Shown: positions 1 to 11,168 of the stretch, piece by piece
Layout of the letters: each line of letters begins with the position of its first letter
Position numbering within the stretch: the stretch's first letter is position 1
NCBI GenBank assembly: GCA_030278955.1
Contig: JAOANR010000004.1
Coordinates: forward strand, 19,223,096-19,287,095
Length of the DNA: 64,000 nucleotides
Direction: 5' to 3'
Origin: Hygrophila difformis
Taxonomy: Eukaryota; Streptophyta; Magnoliopsida; Lamiales; Acanthaceae
Translations under genes and position numbers: made by a program
The notes under the pieces: generated by a model
What the model was told of the DNA's origin: nothing
Databases searched by the model: none
What the model saw: the letters and a program-made list of their open reading frames with translations, nothing else

Positions 1-461
1 CATGGTTTAATATGCATGCTTAAAAATGAGTTTTTAATTATAAAAATTTTTAAAGCCCCTTTATTGCTATGTTAGGATCGACTTACTCAGTATTTTATAA
101 TATTGACAAAACCCGTTGTTTTATTTTCTTTTACAGAGTATGAAGAAATGGCATGAGCATGCACGCATATTGGGCTCGGGAATTAAATTAGTAACTGTGA
201 ATGTTGCATTTTATTAGACTTAAATTACCCACTGAGTTTTGGCCATGTCGGCCCATATTTAAATTTTCTGCTGCGACTTATTTTATTTTCTGTGGATTAC
301 ACTATGTTATTTTAAAATAAATCTTTTCGGGCTTGTTTTTAAATTGTTTTTGAAATACCTTTAGCCTTGCATCTCTCAAGTGAGCTCGAATGAACTCGTG
401 TCTTGCTTGGGAGGTGTGGCGGTGGCATCCCGGCCTGGGTTATGAAATCTGGGGTGTTACA
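1..461 (+). repeat. 5' LTR, 3' end only (copy A)
   Basis: It matches 5164-5624 almost base for base and ends GGGGTGTTACA, directly before the primer site. The CTTTTACAG-AG string near 129-140 is the conserved splice-acceptor-like signal found in every LTR of this group. Confidence 0.9.
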
Positions 462-464
462 AGT

Positions 465-477
465 TGGTATCAGAGTT
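465..477 (+). promoter_or_regulatory. Primer-binding site (iMet tRNA), copy A
   Basis: TGGTATCAGAGTT begins three bases after the LTR end. It matches the plant initiator-Met primer site TGGTATCAGAGC for eleven bases. Only one site is present here, unlike copies B and C. Confidence 0.85.
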
Positions 478-1581
478 CGGACTATTTTTAAAACTAGTAT
501 TATTATTTTTAAACTAGTATTATTTTTAAAACCAATATTATTTTAAAACTATCATTGTTGAGCCCAAATTAATTATTTCAAAGCCCAAAACTTTTGAGCC
601 CATATTTTTTTTCTAGCCCAAACTTTTAGCCCAATATTTAATTACTATGTTGGCACAATACCCTTGTTTTTACTTAAGCCCAAATAATTTATTTCTTTTG
701 GCCCAATATAGTGGCCCATACCTTGTACCCTTATTCTTTTAAAATCTATCCATGGAATAAATTTATTTTTTTAAAACCCATGGATAAATAAATGCATGCA
801 TAAATTAAAATCTTATCGGGGGATAGCATATGCATACATACATACTTGCACTAACCTTTTTATGTGAATCGCTTAGTTAGATAGCACTCTCACTCTAGTA
901 TTTGGCTTAACCTTGACTCTTGACTTAGAAGCGTTAGTTTGAGACCGACCGTGCCTTAACTTTAGATCTTGATCGTCTATGTTTAGCATGCACATAACTA
1001 TTCCCTACCTTTTCCATAGATCTTCACGTAGACGATATATTATGACTTGTCGAGAAACCTAACGATGAGAACGATGAACGCATAAATAACCTAGAGACCC
1101 AAGTTAAAAAAAAAAACTTACTAAACGAAATGAAGCAATGATGGATTGAATCGAAGCCCAACGGAGGAAGACCCTACCAACGTGGCTTAAGGAGATTGAA
1201 GGTTATAAACACTATTTATCTACCATTGCCTAGTTATTCCTTTCCGAGAAATAGGAGTACCATTTCATTTCCTATCTTTGTACAAAAAAAAAAAAAATCC
1301 CCTTATATGGAGAAATAAAGTGCAAGTCCCTATCTATCCTTACAACACTCTTATTATTCCAAAAATCTTGAGGAATTCTTATTAAAATCTATACCCTACT
1401 ACGCCGCGCCCAAGCAACAAAACGTTAAACTCTAAACACCGCACCATATAAACAACTCTAAATACCACATTACATAATACACTCTAAACAACTGCTATTA
1501 ACACCATTTGATTCAACAAATTAATATTTTTCCAACACTCTATGAAATTCTTAGAATCAAATCCTTGCACGTTGTAATAGA
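478..1581 (+). other. Untranslated leader between primer site and gag, copy A
   Basis: AT-rich leader with many GCCCA/GGCCCAA words, shared with the leaders of B and H. A few poly-A runs occur near 1108 and 1283. I see no coding region in it. Confidence 0.6.
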
Positions 1582-2157
1582 ATGGCACCAAGAGGAAAAC
1601 CTAGCAATCCACCCATCCCACCCCACACCAACAAAGAGCCACGACAACCCGACGTACCAGTACAAGACGTTAGTGCACCCAATCAAGGAGGGCAAGTAGC
1701 CTCCATACCCAAGAACTTAAGTGACCGCTTGAGAACTATAGAGGAAGCTTTGGTTGCCTTGGGAAATGCACTAATCAACCAAGAGAAGGGCAAGAGGAAA
1801 CGGGACCACGGAACTGATAATTACTCAGGTAGGAACCATATTCGGGGAGGCCCGAATAGACCACCTCAAGGCAACAGCGGAGGAAACAAAGGTATAGCCT
1901 TCAACCATGGTGACTATGCGCCACCATGCCCAAAGTGTGGTAAACCACATTATGCGAGAGGATGCCCTAAACCTGGCGCGTGCTATCGATGCGGTCGACA
2001 GGTTCACCGACTGCGTGAATGCCGGACTCGGATGGAGAACATTGACAAGAGAGAAGATTTGAAAAGGCTTGATTTGGTGAATGCTCAGCACGGAAATCAA
2101 GGAGGAACTGTAGGACAATTGAACGACGACGATCGAGTCCACTTACCAGCTCAATGA
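1582..2157 (+). CDS. Gag lacking its core domain; nucleocapsid retained (copy A)
   Basis: A 191-residue ORF starting MAPRGKPSNPP, in the same place as the other gag genes. Its N-terminal segment (ending ALVALGNA, about residue 65) and C-terminal zinc knuckles align with B, C, E and H. The roughly 170-residue central gag domain, with the YLGGEADEWW and TVQEYYAKF motifs, is missing, yet the frame stays open. The first knuckle at residues 116-128 is C-X2-C-X3-H-X4-C and the second at 134-147 is canonical C-X2-C-X4-H-X4-C. It could bind RNA but should not assemble alone. It may be simple decay by in-frame deletion. Confidence 0.75.
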   Translation: MAPRGKPSNPPIPPHTNKEPRQPDVPVQDVSAPNQGGQVASIPKNLSDRLRTIEEALVALGNALINQEKGKRKRDHGTDNYSGRNHIRGGPNRPPQGNSGGNKGIAFNHGDYAPPCPKCGKPHYARGCPKPGACYRCGRQVHRLRECRTRMENIDKREDLKRLDLVNAQHGNQGGTVGQLNDDDRVHLPAQ

Positions 2158-2209
2158 GAAGGGGGTCGAAGGTAACGATACCCGAACCTTCCCGAGAATA
2201 ACGTATAGC

Positions 2210-2505
2210 CAGTTATGGGGACATAACTGAACTCCTAAGGGGGGAGAGGATGTAATACCCCGTAATAATGCATAGACATTTATTTTGAGCCCGACCCGAA
2301 TATTTTGGATTCCAAATAAACAAATTCGAATTGTTTTGAACTACGTAATGACTTAATCCCTTCACGGGGTACGTAGGCAACTTGGAAATTTCAATTCTGA
2401 GTTCAGTTACAAAGTAATAAAATAAACAAAAGGACCCTAACTCTTAGCGCGAGAAAAGCCGAAACACAACTTCGAGGACGAAGTTGATTCTTAAGGGGGG
2501 TAGAA
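2210..2505 (+). promoter_or_regulatory. Hairpin plus polypurine-tract doublet, copy A
   Basis: Hairpin 1 (2210-2229) is CAGTTATGGGGACATAACTG, followed by the purine tract 2236-2250 and an LTR-start-like TGTAATACCCCG at 2251. Hairpin 2 (2467-2486) is CAACTTCGAGGACGAAGTTG, followed by the tract 2491-2505 and the true LTR start. Between them, CTACGTA and TACGTAG arms around 2341-2371 could form a third hairpin. Only the second tract abuts the LTR. Confidence 0.8.
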
Positions 2506-5500
2506 TGTAATACCCGGGATTTTTATCAGCGTCCAAAGGAATAAAATTTGTTTCTTAATCCGATCAAGGTCGAAATATCTCCGAGAAGAGAAAATAATTT
2601 ATCACAATAAATTATTGCTCGGAAATGAAACACCGATAGATTCAAAAATTCAAAATGGGATAAAAGAGGGAAAGGAAGCCCGAAGACATTCCATGAATCG
2701 AGTCAAAAGAATTGGAATTAAATTCAAGGAAAGAAAAAGAATTTTAATTCCAAGAACCCGTGAAGTTGAAAAAATTTAATTAGATAAATTATTGCACGGG
2801 AGACAAAAAACGACGAATTAGAAGTCGACAAATCCGAAACCGACGGACTTAAGATTTCAAACACGAAACCAATTTCAAGTCGAAATAGATTTAAGATAGG
2901 AATCATGATCCGAGAATGACCCGAAAAAATCGAGCCCGGAAATGTAGGAGGATAGAAACCCGAAAGAGAGAGAAAAGGCTCGACGGATCGCACGACCCGC
3001 CCGGACCGAAGTCCAGGCATTGTCCGCGCGGTGTCCGTGCGGGGTTTCTTCATCCTCCGCGCGGTGTCCGCGCGGGGTTCCTTCTTTCCCCGCGCCCACC
3101 CCGCGTGTTTGCCCATAATGCGGCAGATCACGCGATTTCGGCGATTTCTTGCCATAATTGTCGACCCCGACTAAGGAAAGCCAATCCCAGTTGGGGGAAA
3201 GGCTATTAGGTCGAGGGAGATTGATTTTCCACTCCCATTCTCAGTCTCCAAGCCTTCCTCTTCACTCTCAAACTCTCCCAAAGCCAAACACCTACCCGAC
3301 GACTTTCCGGCGACCTTCCGACGAGTTTCCGGCAACCGACGACGACCGAGGAAGGGTGTAGATCAAGGATTACAGTCCTTGAATCATTGGTAAGGTTTAC
3401 ATTAGGTCTCATTCTCGTTTTTAATCTCAAATCCTCAATCTAACTTTCGAATCTTGGACTTGCAAACACGTTCGTGGCCGAAGGAGAAGGAGAACGTGTG
3501 CGTAGATCCGTTCGTAGTGAATCTGGACGAGCCGAGCGACCCTAGGATGACCAAGAACATCATTACGGTAAGTTGATGCCTTTCATATCAATACGGGTGG
3601 CTTAGGGGCGTCCGATTTAGTGTCTTTGTAAAGAAACGTAAAAATCGAACTTAAAAACCCCAACATGTGCAATTTTTGAAATCCGATTAAAAACCCTATT
3701 TCGAGAAGTCAAACCGGAAAACTCAAAAATAGATTTTTGATCCTAACACATTAAACTATGTTGTGTAAAAACTTCAGAGAATTTCGTCAACGTTTACTAC
3801 CCCAAATCGCTCCGAACATAAACTGCCTTGTTAAAACTTTTTCGAAAACTGACAGTGTACATGTCCGAACTTGATGAGCATGTTTCTATATTTTCTAGTC
3901 CGAATTGATCTTTGTAATGTAAATAAAAGTTGTAGATAATCATGTCTAGTATGTGTGTGTAAAATTTAAGAATTTTTGGAGTCAATTTGTTATGTCAAAA
4001 CGTCGATTTTCTGAACTGTGGTAAAACTCAAACCTGACAGCGTATATGTTGTGCAATAAACTCGATTTTTGACATGTTTTCTCATCTTATTTCGAAATCG
4101 CTAAAACACGAAATTTGTTCGTTAGGGTATTTTTGATATACTGTACAAATTTCAGATTTTTCGGACTTCAAATGAATTTTTAAATTAAAAAGGCGTAAAC
4201 TGTGACGCCAAACGATTTTAAATCGAAGAGATTTTGAAATTTCGAAACAAACAGTCGAAACCTTGAAATATGATAAATCTATACTTTTGAAAAGTCCCGT
4301 TACACTAAAACGAAACGATATGAGATACTTTGGTGGAGGGTGAGTGCTCTGCAGGGTGCCCCTCTAGCCTTTTTTTGGCGTGCCTATAATGGACGCAAGA
4401 TACTTGATTGAAAAACTACGCCAAAATGGCATGAGATACATGGCCTACACTCTCGGGAATATCCGTATGGGTTTCCCGAGGCTCCTGGGTGTTACTGGGT
4501 ATGGCGGATACGGCAGCGGCCGCCGGATGACCGGCTACACAAGAAACTTACGAAACGGCGGCGGCCGCCGGACTACCGGCTACACAAGAAACTTACTAAA
4601 TTGGCTGAGGCTGCCGGATTGCCGGCTAAATGAAACTTACTACATTGGCTGAGGCCGCCGGATCGCCGGCTAAATGACACTTATTAAATTGGCTGCCGCC
4701 GCCGCATCGCCGGCTAAACAGAAACTTGAGAAATGGCTGCGGCCGCCGGATTGCCGGCTAAACTAAATATTGTTGAGTTGATGACGTAACGGTAAAAAAA
4801 AGACTTAATTCTTTTTATGTATTTATTTATTTATTTATGTCTTTAAAATATGCATTAAAAATTATGTCTTAAATTTTATAACATGTTAAATTATTAATTA
4901 TGAATTTTAATGCATGTTCAAGTATACAATTAAATGATTAATCTTTAAATTGGTAAATGGAATGTTTTGTATGCATGCCTAGTTTGTTTTTACTCGTGGA
5001 AAAATTTAAATGACTTTATCTTATTTTTAAATTATGTCTTTGCTCATGCTATTTAATAGGACATGTTTTGAAATTATGCTTATGCCTTATATTCTCATCT
5101 CTAGATTTAATTTAGTTATGAGAAAATATGAATTAAATTATTGTCTAGTAATTAGTCAAATTACATGGTTTAATATGCATGCTTTAAAATGAGTTTTTAA
5201 TTATTAAAATTTTTAAAACCCCTTTATTGCTATGTTAGGATCGACTTACTCAGTATTTTATAATACTGACAAAACCCGTTGTTTTATTTTCTTTTACAGA
5301 GTATGAAGAAATGGCATGAGCATGCACGCATATTGGGCTCGTGAATTAAATTAGTAACTGTGAATGTTGCATTTTATTAGACTTAAATTACCCACTGCGT
5401 TTTGGCCCTGTCGGCCCATATTTAAATTTTCCGCTGCAACTTATTTTATTTTCTGTGGATTACACTATGTTATTTTGAAATAAATCTTTTCGGGCTTGTT

Positions 5501-5624
5501 TTTAAATTGTTTTTGAAATACTTTTAGCCTTGCATCTCTCAAGTGAGCTCGAATGAACTCGTGTCTTGCTTGGGAGGTGTGGCGGTGACATCCCGGCCTG
5601 GGTTATCAAATGTGGGGTGTTACA
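2506..5624 (+). repeat. 3' LTR, copy A (3119 bp)
   Basis: It runs from TGTAATACCCGGG to GGGGTGTTACA. A GC-rich inverted segment lies near 3000-3110. GTAAGG at about 3391 and GTAAGT at about 3567 are donor-like, and TTTTACAG near 5290-5299 is acceptor-like. The module at 4330-4500, including GAGTGCTCTGCAGGGTGCCC, is shared with the LTRs of E but absent from B, C, G and H. Confidence 0.9.
4504..4765 (+). repeat. Tandem repeat of about 50 bp with GCCGG/CCGGC arms inside the LTR
   Basis: Six imperfect units, each with (G)GCCGCCGGAT-nn-CCGGCTA followed by an AT-rich stretch (aaacttactaaattggctg). GCCGG and CCGGC form a short stem in each unit. Three related units occur in each LTR of copy B. Confidence 0.85.
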
Positions 5625-7067
5625 AGTATGTGGTGGGGGAGGTCTTTATTTCAGTAAAAGGGTGGTCGGAATTTTTTCAGTGAGGGATTGGTAGTGGTTT
5701 GATTTTTGTTACTTTTGGAAATGTCGATTTTTGAATGCGAGGATGGGCTGTTAGGGTTTCGACAGTGGTGAGTACTGCCATTGTTGAGGCCTTTGAGTTC
5801 TTAGGGTTCATGGGGGGAGATCAAATTTTTCAACACTAAGTGGTAAATTTCAAATCTGAGGTTTGTTTGGTTTTGTCTATGTTGAGGATTTCCTGTTTAG
5901 TTGCACTTAGTATTATGAGTTTCTGGAAGATGGAAAACTGATGAATGCAGGGGTGTTTCATGAGCATCACTGTGTTATTAGTTACTATGTTGTTGATCTA
6001 TGAGGTGATAGCACGAATGTCTGTATACCAATCTCTGCCTAGCACTATGAAAGCATGATCTGTGTTTGTGTGCTGGTTTATGGATGCAATATGCATGCTA
6101 CTGAATTGATTCTCCCCTTGTTAAATGCTGTCTGATAGAATTGAATTTTTGTTTGTATGGGACAGTGTAAAAAGGTTGGTGCTGGCATGATTTTAGAAAG
6201 CCTGCACAACCAAAGAAAATGTTGCAATTCACTTTTCAGAAAAGTTTTTGAAAAATGACAAAAAGTTGGTAGGATTTTAGTTGACCACTTGTTTTTGTTC
6301 CCAATGGAGCACAAAACTTCAATAATAAATAGCAGTCATTTTCCTCATGTGGACTGCTATTGCTTTAAAAAATAAAAAAATGGGACCACCAAAAATCCCA
6401 CCTTGCATTAAATTAAATAAGTCAACTTTTATTAAAAATTAAAAACTTGGTTTTGTTTACCTTGGGCATATTTTGATCTGATCAAGCCATCCCAAGCAGT
6501 CCAAATCGAGCAGACCCGAGCCACCGCGTATCCATTTTCACCTCCTCGATCCACTCCATTCCATTTCATGGCACTTTCAACAATCATCTCGGGATTGTTT
6601 AATAAAATGAGAAAAATCAATTTTGGGCCCAATGACCCATTAAAAATATTTTTGGTCCAATGAACATTTTATTTTATTATTTGGACTCAATAGTCCATTT
6701 AAAAATATTTTGGGGCCTAATGACCCCTATTGCTTTTAAGTAACTAATGACTTTAATAAACTCTCAAAAATCTGTAAAAAGAAAAATTCACCTTTGCTTT
6801 AAAATAAAATTCAAGACGAAAATTTAACAAACTCACATTTAGAGCAAATCTCAAAACGTGAGGATGTTGATTTTTATTTTGAAAATTTTTGTGAAAATTT
6901 ATAAAAACTTGATTGGATTTAATACTTTCATATTTTTCAGGGAGAAAATAGTGGTGGAATCTAGAGCTGGACTGCCAAGCTGCACACAGGATCAGGCTAT
7001 CCTAGATGGTTCGCAATTCAGAATCAAGATTAATGACTATAGATAGGCACTGGAATCGGAATTCAAT
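5625..7067. other. Unassigned interval right of copy A
   Basis: AT-rich, with no convincing coding region; the short ORFs here have no recognisable motif. A hairpin with 10-bp arms (AATAGCAGTC / GACTGCTATT) lies at 6328-6361. A degenerate repeat built on CCAATGACCCATTAAAAATATTTT occurs at about 6600-6730. It may be the leader of the ORF remnant that starts at 7068. Confidence 0.4.
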
Positions 7068-8005
7068 GTGACAATTATGGCTAAAACAGAGGTGAGCTTT
7101 ACACTGAAGAAAGGCTGGGACAAGAACATAAAGCCGGAGGAGAGGAATTTCAAGGAACTGGGGTTCGCAAGAGACTTTTACCACTGTTTGATGAAATTTT
7201 GGGAACGCCAGATGGAGGAATCTCGTGTCGACATGAAAGTGCCGGAGGACATTCACTCTGAAAGGATCATTAGGAGATTCAATGAGTACATGGCTAGATG
7301 GGAAAGACACCAAGAGTCAAAGACTGGAGATTCCGCGTGCATGGAGTTTGACATAATAGTGGTGCCTACCAAGATTGATGAGAAAGTAAAGAAACAGTTC
7401 ACGGAGAGGGCACCCAACCTGAGCTAGATGGTACATAAAGGAATTTTCATGGTGCATGAGGCGCTACCATTCATGTACAACCCTCGTTTGCTGGAAAACA
7501 AGGGAGTGGTGGAACAACGATGGCTTGCTCGGCAGGCAAGAAAGAGACATCGGGAACTGAGCCACAATTTGGACCATGCCATCAAGCAAGCCATGGCCTC
7601 CAAAGAAGAGAATCGGCCTCCCCTCATCAAGATCATGTTAGACACGGCTAAGGAATTCAGGCAAGAATGGCATGATCTCATGGTTCTCTGGGGCACGGAA
7701 AGAGAGATATCACAGAGTCGGTATTGGAAAAAGGACTGGTGCTACCGGAGGATGACCATTTTGACCCCATATTTATGGAAGATGTCTACAAGCCGACTCA
7801 TCTCTCGGAGCAACGACCAATAGGCATATACCAGATCCATGTCATGAGAGATCAAGTGACTGAATTCATAAGGCATACAAATTGGCATATCTTAAGAAAA
7901 AATCAAGTACAAACCCGGCTCATAACTCAAGCCAAAGCTGAAAAATATTTGGGAGTTGAGTTTTCTCACGACATGTCGTTTGTACAACCAGAAGCAAAGG
8001 ATCTT
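7068..8005 (+). pseudogene. ORF remnant of unknown family, 5' part, interrupted by copy B
   Basis: Two open segments in one frame are separated by a single TAG at 7425-7427. A frameshift near 7724-7823 then moves coding to a second frame, which stays open to the LTR of copy B at 8006. The predicted protein is rich in charged residues and Trp/Tyr (for example FYHCLMKFWERQ). I recognise no domain. The reading resumes past copy B at 16187, because the ATCTT target duplication brackets the insertion. It is probably the 5' half of the transposon ORF described at 16182-19233; a gag-like role is possible but unproven. Confidence 0.5.
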
Positions 8006-8528
8006 TGTAATACCCCAGATTTTTATCAACGTCCAAAGGAATAGAATTTATTCCGATCAATGTCGAAACATCTCCGAGAAGAAGAAAATAATTTATCACA
8101 ATAAATTATTGCTCGGAAATTAAACGCCGATAGATTTAAATTCAAAATGGAATAAAAGAGGGAAAGGAAGCCCGAAGACATTCCATTAATTGAGTCAAAA
8201 TAATTGGAGTTAAGTTTATGAAGGAAAAGAATTTTAGTTCCAAGAACCCGTGAAGTTGGAAGAAATTTAATGATACAAGTTATTGCACGGGAATCAAAAG
8301 ACGACAAATTGGAAGCCGACGAACCCGAGACCGACGGACTTAAGATCTCAAACATGAAATTCATTTGAGTCGAGATAAACTTAAGATAAGAATTTATGAT
8401 CCAAGAATGACCCAAAAAATCGAGGCCGAAAACGTAGGAGGATAGGAGTCCGAAAGAGAGGAGAAAAGGCCCGACGGATCGCACGGCCCGGCACGGACCG
8501 CAGCCCAGCCGGGGCCGGCGCGCACCCC

Positions 8529-8554
8529 GCGCGGTTTCTTGCAAGAAACCGCGC
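8529..8554. repeat. Perfect 26-bp palindrome in the U3 part of the LTR
   Basis: The half-site GCGCGGTTTCTTG is followed directly by its reverse complement, with no loop. The same palindrome is in the 3' LTR at 13621-13646. At the same relative place, H has GCGGGGTT/AACCCCGC and E has GCGCGGGGTT/AACCCCGCGC arms, so an inverted repeat persists while the bases change. Confidence 0.85.
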
Positions 8555-10229
8555 CACCACCGCGTGGGAGGCCTGACAACAGCCCTTTGTCGCGTTTTGG
8601 CGACTTTCTTGCCATATTCCTTGGCCCCAACGCGGGAATCTTGCTTGATCACGGGGGAGGCTTATTTTGGACGTTATTAGGTGTCCCTAACACCCCATTT
8701 CAGTCATCAACACCCCAAAGTTTCCTCCAAAACTCTCCCAAAACTCTCCCAAAGCCAAACACCCTTCCGGCGACTTTCCGACGAGTTTCCGGCAACCAAA
8801 TCCAACCAAGGAAGTGTGTAGATCAAGGATTGCAGGCTTTGGATTGTTGGTAAGATGTTATTCAAGTTTCCTTATGATTTTAAGATCATAAACATCATCC
8901 TAACTTACAAATCTTCGTATTCAAACACAAATCGGAGCCAAGGGAAGAATAAATCGGGTGGAAGAGATTCGTTCGTGACATCCCGTGGATTCCGGACGAC
9001 CCCGTGACTTCCTAGACATCATCCCCACTGTAAGTTAACCTTACTATGGTTTTGGGTGACTTAAAATGCAACAAAAACATAGAGTTTTAAAAACTCTAAA
9101 ATCTGTCAACAAGAGAAACCCTCAACGCAGCGTTTTCGTATGAATTTTTCAAACCTCTAAAGCTGCTCAAACAAGAAAACTCAAAACATGAAAAGTGTTG
9201 CTAAGGCTTTGATTTAGCTTCTGTAAAAATTTCATAATTTTTCATGAGGTTTTGAAACCTGAAACCGACCCAAAACCGAAGATCATTAAATCTGGATTTT
9301 TGAACTTTGGCAGATTTCACTCTCAATCTTGTTAACCATTTTGACCTTGGATCTAAGCCGATCTAGGATTGGTATTGAACATAAGAATTGTAGATCTATG
9401 AGTTTGGAATATTACTGTAAGTTTTTAGAATTTTTCGTTGAGATTTGAAACTCCAAACCTGAGCCGATCCGATCTGCGTTAGTACCGAAATCAAGAACCT
9501 TGACAGATTTCATAATCAAACTCGACGAGCAAAACTCTTACTTCGAGTGTTCAAACCTGAAAACTCAAAACTAAGATTTTGATCCAAAGATCTTAAGCTA
9601 TATTGTGTAAAAATTTCAGAAATTTTCATCAAGTTTTGATACCCCAAAACGTGTCGGACATATTCTGCGTTTTTAGGAATTGTCAAAGGATGACAGATTT
9701 CATAACCGATCTTGAGGAGCTTATTCCTATCATTTCTAGCCCGAACCAATCTATGTGATCTAAACAAAAGTTGTTGGAAATCAAGTCTAGTATGTGCCTG
9801 TAAAATTTCAAAATTTTTTAAGTCCATTTGATGTGTCAAAAAGTCAAATCTTTGAGAGGTGTCAAACCTGAATCCTGACAGCATACTATTTCTGTAGAAA
9901 ACTCGATTTTTGACATGCTTCCCATCGTTTTTCCGAAAAACTTAAAACACGAAGGTTGTTTGTTGGGATGTTTTTGAGATGCTGTACAAATTTCAGATCA
10001 ATCGCCTAAGAAATGGATTTTTAAACCAAAAAGGCGTAAACTGTGACGCCAAATGATTTTTAAATCGAAGAGATTTTGAAATTCAAAACAAACGGCCGAG
10101 ACGTTGAAATACGATATATCTATACTTTTGAAAATCCCGTTACACCAAATAAAAACATTTTCTTAAAAGAATTCTTTTGAAACATTGGGGATTTGTGACC
10201 AAGTTTGAAATTATCAATATGGGCCAGAA

Positions 10230-10625
10230 GGCTTGTGGACATAAGAGCCCAAGCGAACGGCTAGTGGACATAAGAGCCCTAGCGAATGGTCGACCAAACG
10301 GCTTGTGGACATAAGAGCCCAAGCAAACGGCTAGTGGACATAAGAGCCCTGGCGAATGGTTATTTATAAATATTGATTATGAGGATTGCGGTCACAAGAG
10401 CCCTGGTGAATGGTGAACTATAAAAGAAACGAAAAATATTTTGAGAAATGATACTATTGATATTGGCTGAGGCCGCCGGATCACCGGCTAAATGATACTT
10501 TTGATATTGGCTGCGGCCGCCGGATCACCGGCTAAATGATATATTGTTGAGATGATGGCGTAACGGGAAATATATTAAAAAGCTTAGATTTTATGAAATT
10601 GGCGGCCGCCGGATTGCCGGCTAAA
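10230..10625 (+). repeat. Two LTR minisatellites: GTGGACATAAGAGCCC and GCCGCCGGAT types
   Basis: At 10230-10410 there are four good copies and one poor copy of a unit of about 35-40 bp, containing GGCT(T/A)GTGGACATAAGAGCC. At 10464-10625 there are three units of the GCCGCCGGATCACCGGCTAA type also found in copy A. The same arrays occur in the 3' LTR at about 15322-15717. Confidence 0.85.
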
Positions 10626-11092
10626 TGATACTTTGTGGAAATGTTTTTATTAAATTTAATTAAAGGCTTTGAAACCCCTAACCCATGCTATGTGTTAACT
10701 TACTCAGCGCGTTTTTGCTGACCCAAACCATATATCTCCTTTTTCTTACAGAGTACGAAGAATATGCATCGTCATATGTATACATGGGAACATTAGGGGA
10801 AATCTTTATTTTAAATCCCTGCATTTAATTACGACTTGCATGAACGGGCCTGTTTAACCCCTGTTTTGGCCATGTCGGCCCTTATACTTTATTTCCGCTG
10901 CACAACTCATATTTCCGCTGCAACTTTGATGTATTATTTTTAAATTATATATGGATGGGCTGTTTGAATATTTTAAATTCTGAAAAACCATAGCCTTGCA
11001 TCTCTTTAGTGAGCTCGGAGAAACCGTGTCTTGCTAGGGAGGTGTGGCGGTGGCATCCCGGCCTGGGTTACCAAAACCGGGGTGTTACAGGA

Positions 11093-11168
11093 TGGTATTA
11101 GAGCCCGGAATATTTTAAAGCTATTATTTTAAAGAAAATATCTGATACCAAAGTTGGTATCAGAGCCC
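11093..11168 (+). promoter_or_regulatory. Tandemly duplicated primer-binding site with an inverted copy between
   Basis: The first site is TGGTATTAGAGCCC at 11093-11106, four bases after the LTR. The second is TGGTATCAGAGCCC at 11155-11168, exactly 62 bp downstream and a better match to iMet tRNA. CTGATACCA at 11142-11150 is inverted and can pair with the second site as a hairpin. Copy C has the same arrangement and spacing. Confidence 0.85.

Larger units (their letters stand above)
1..5624 (+). mobile_element. Copy A: gag-only chromovirus derivative (TR-GAG-like), 5' end outside window
   Basis: The layout is LTR end, iMet primer site, a short gag, polypurine tract and a full 3' LTR, with no protease, RT, RNase H or integrase. 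The last 461 bases of the left LTR correspond to 5164-5624. Its LTR length (3119) equals that of copy H. The missing pol makes it dependent on a partner in trans; a copy like E is the obvious relative. The left target duplication lies outside the window. Confidence 0.9.
8006..11089 (+). repeat. 5' LTR, copy B (3084 bp)
   Basis: It starts TGTAATACCCCAG and ends GGGGTGTTACA. Candidate splice donors are GTAAGA at 8850 and GTAAGT at 9030; a strong acceptor TTTTTCTTACAG ends at 10751. I see no clear TATA box in the expected place. ORFs on the minus strand of this LTR repeat in the 3' LTR only because the LTRs are copies. Confidence 0.95.

Noticed and set aside
2724..3155. 143-codon minus ORF in the LTR of copy A
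   Set aside because: GC-rich LTR sequence open by chance; the other LTRs of the group do not keep the frame.
5625..7067. Host gene upstream exon or promoter
   Set aside because: Some GC and ATG-rich phrases look genic, but there is no open frame or splice pattern that holds up.
8026..8652. 208-codon minus ORF seen again at 13118-13744
   Set aside because: The two LTRs of copy B are recent duplicates, so conservation is automatic. It covers U3 and the palindrome and has no domain.
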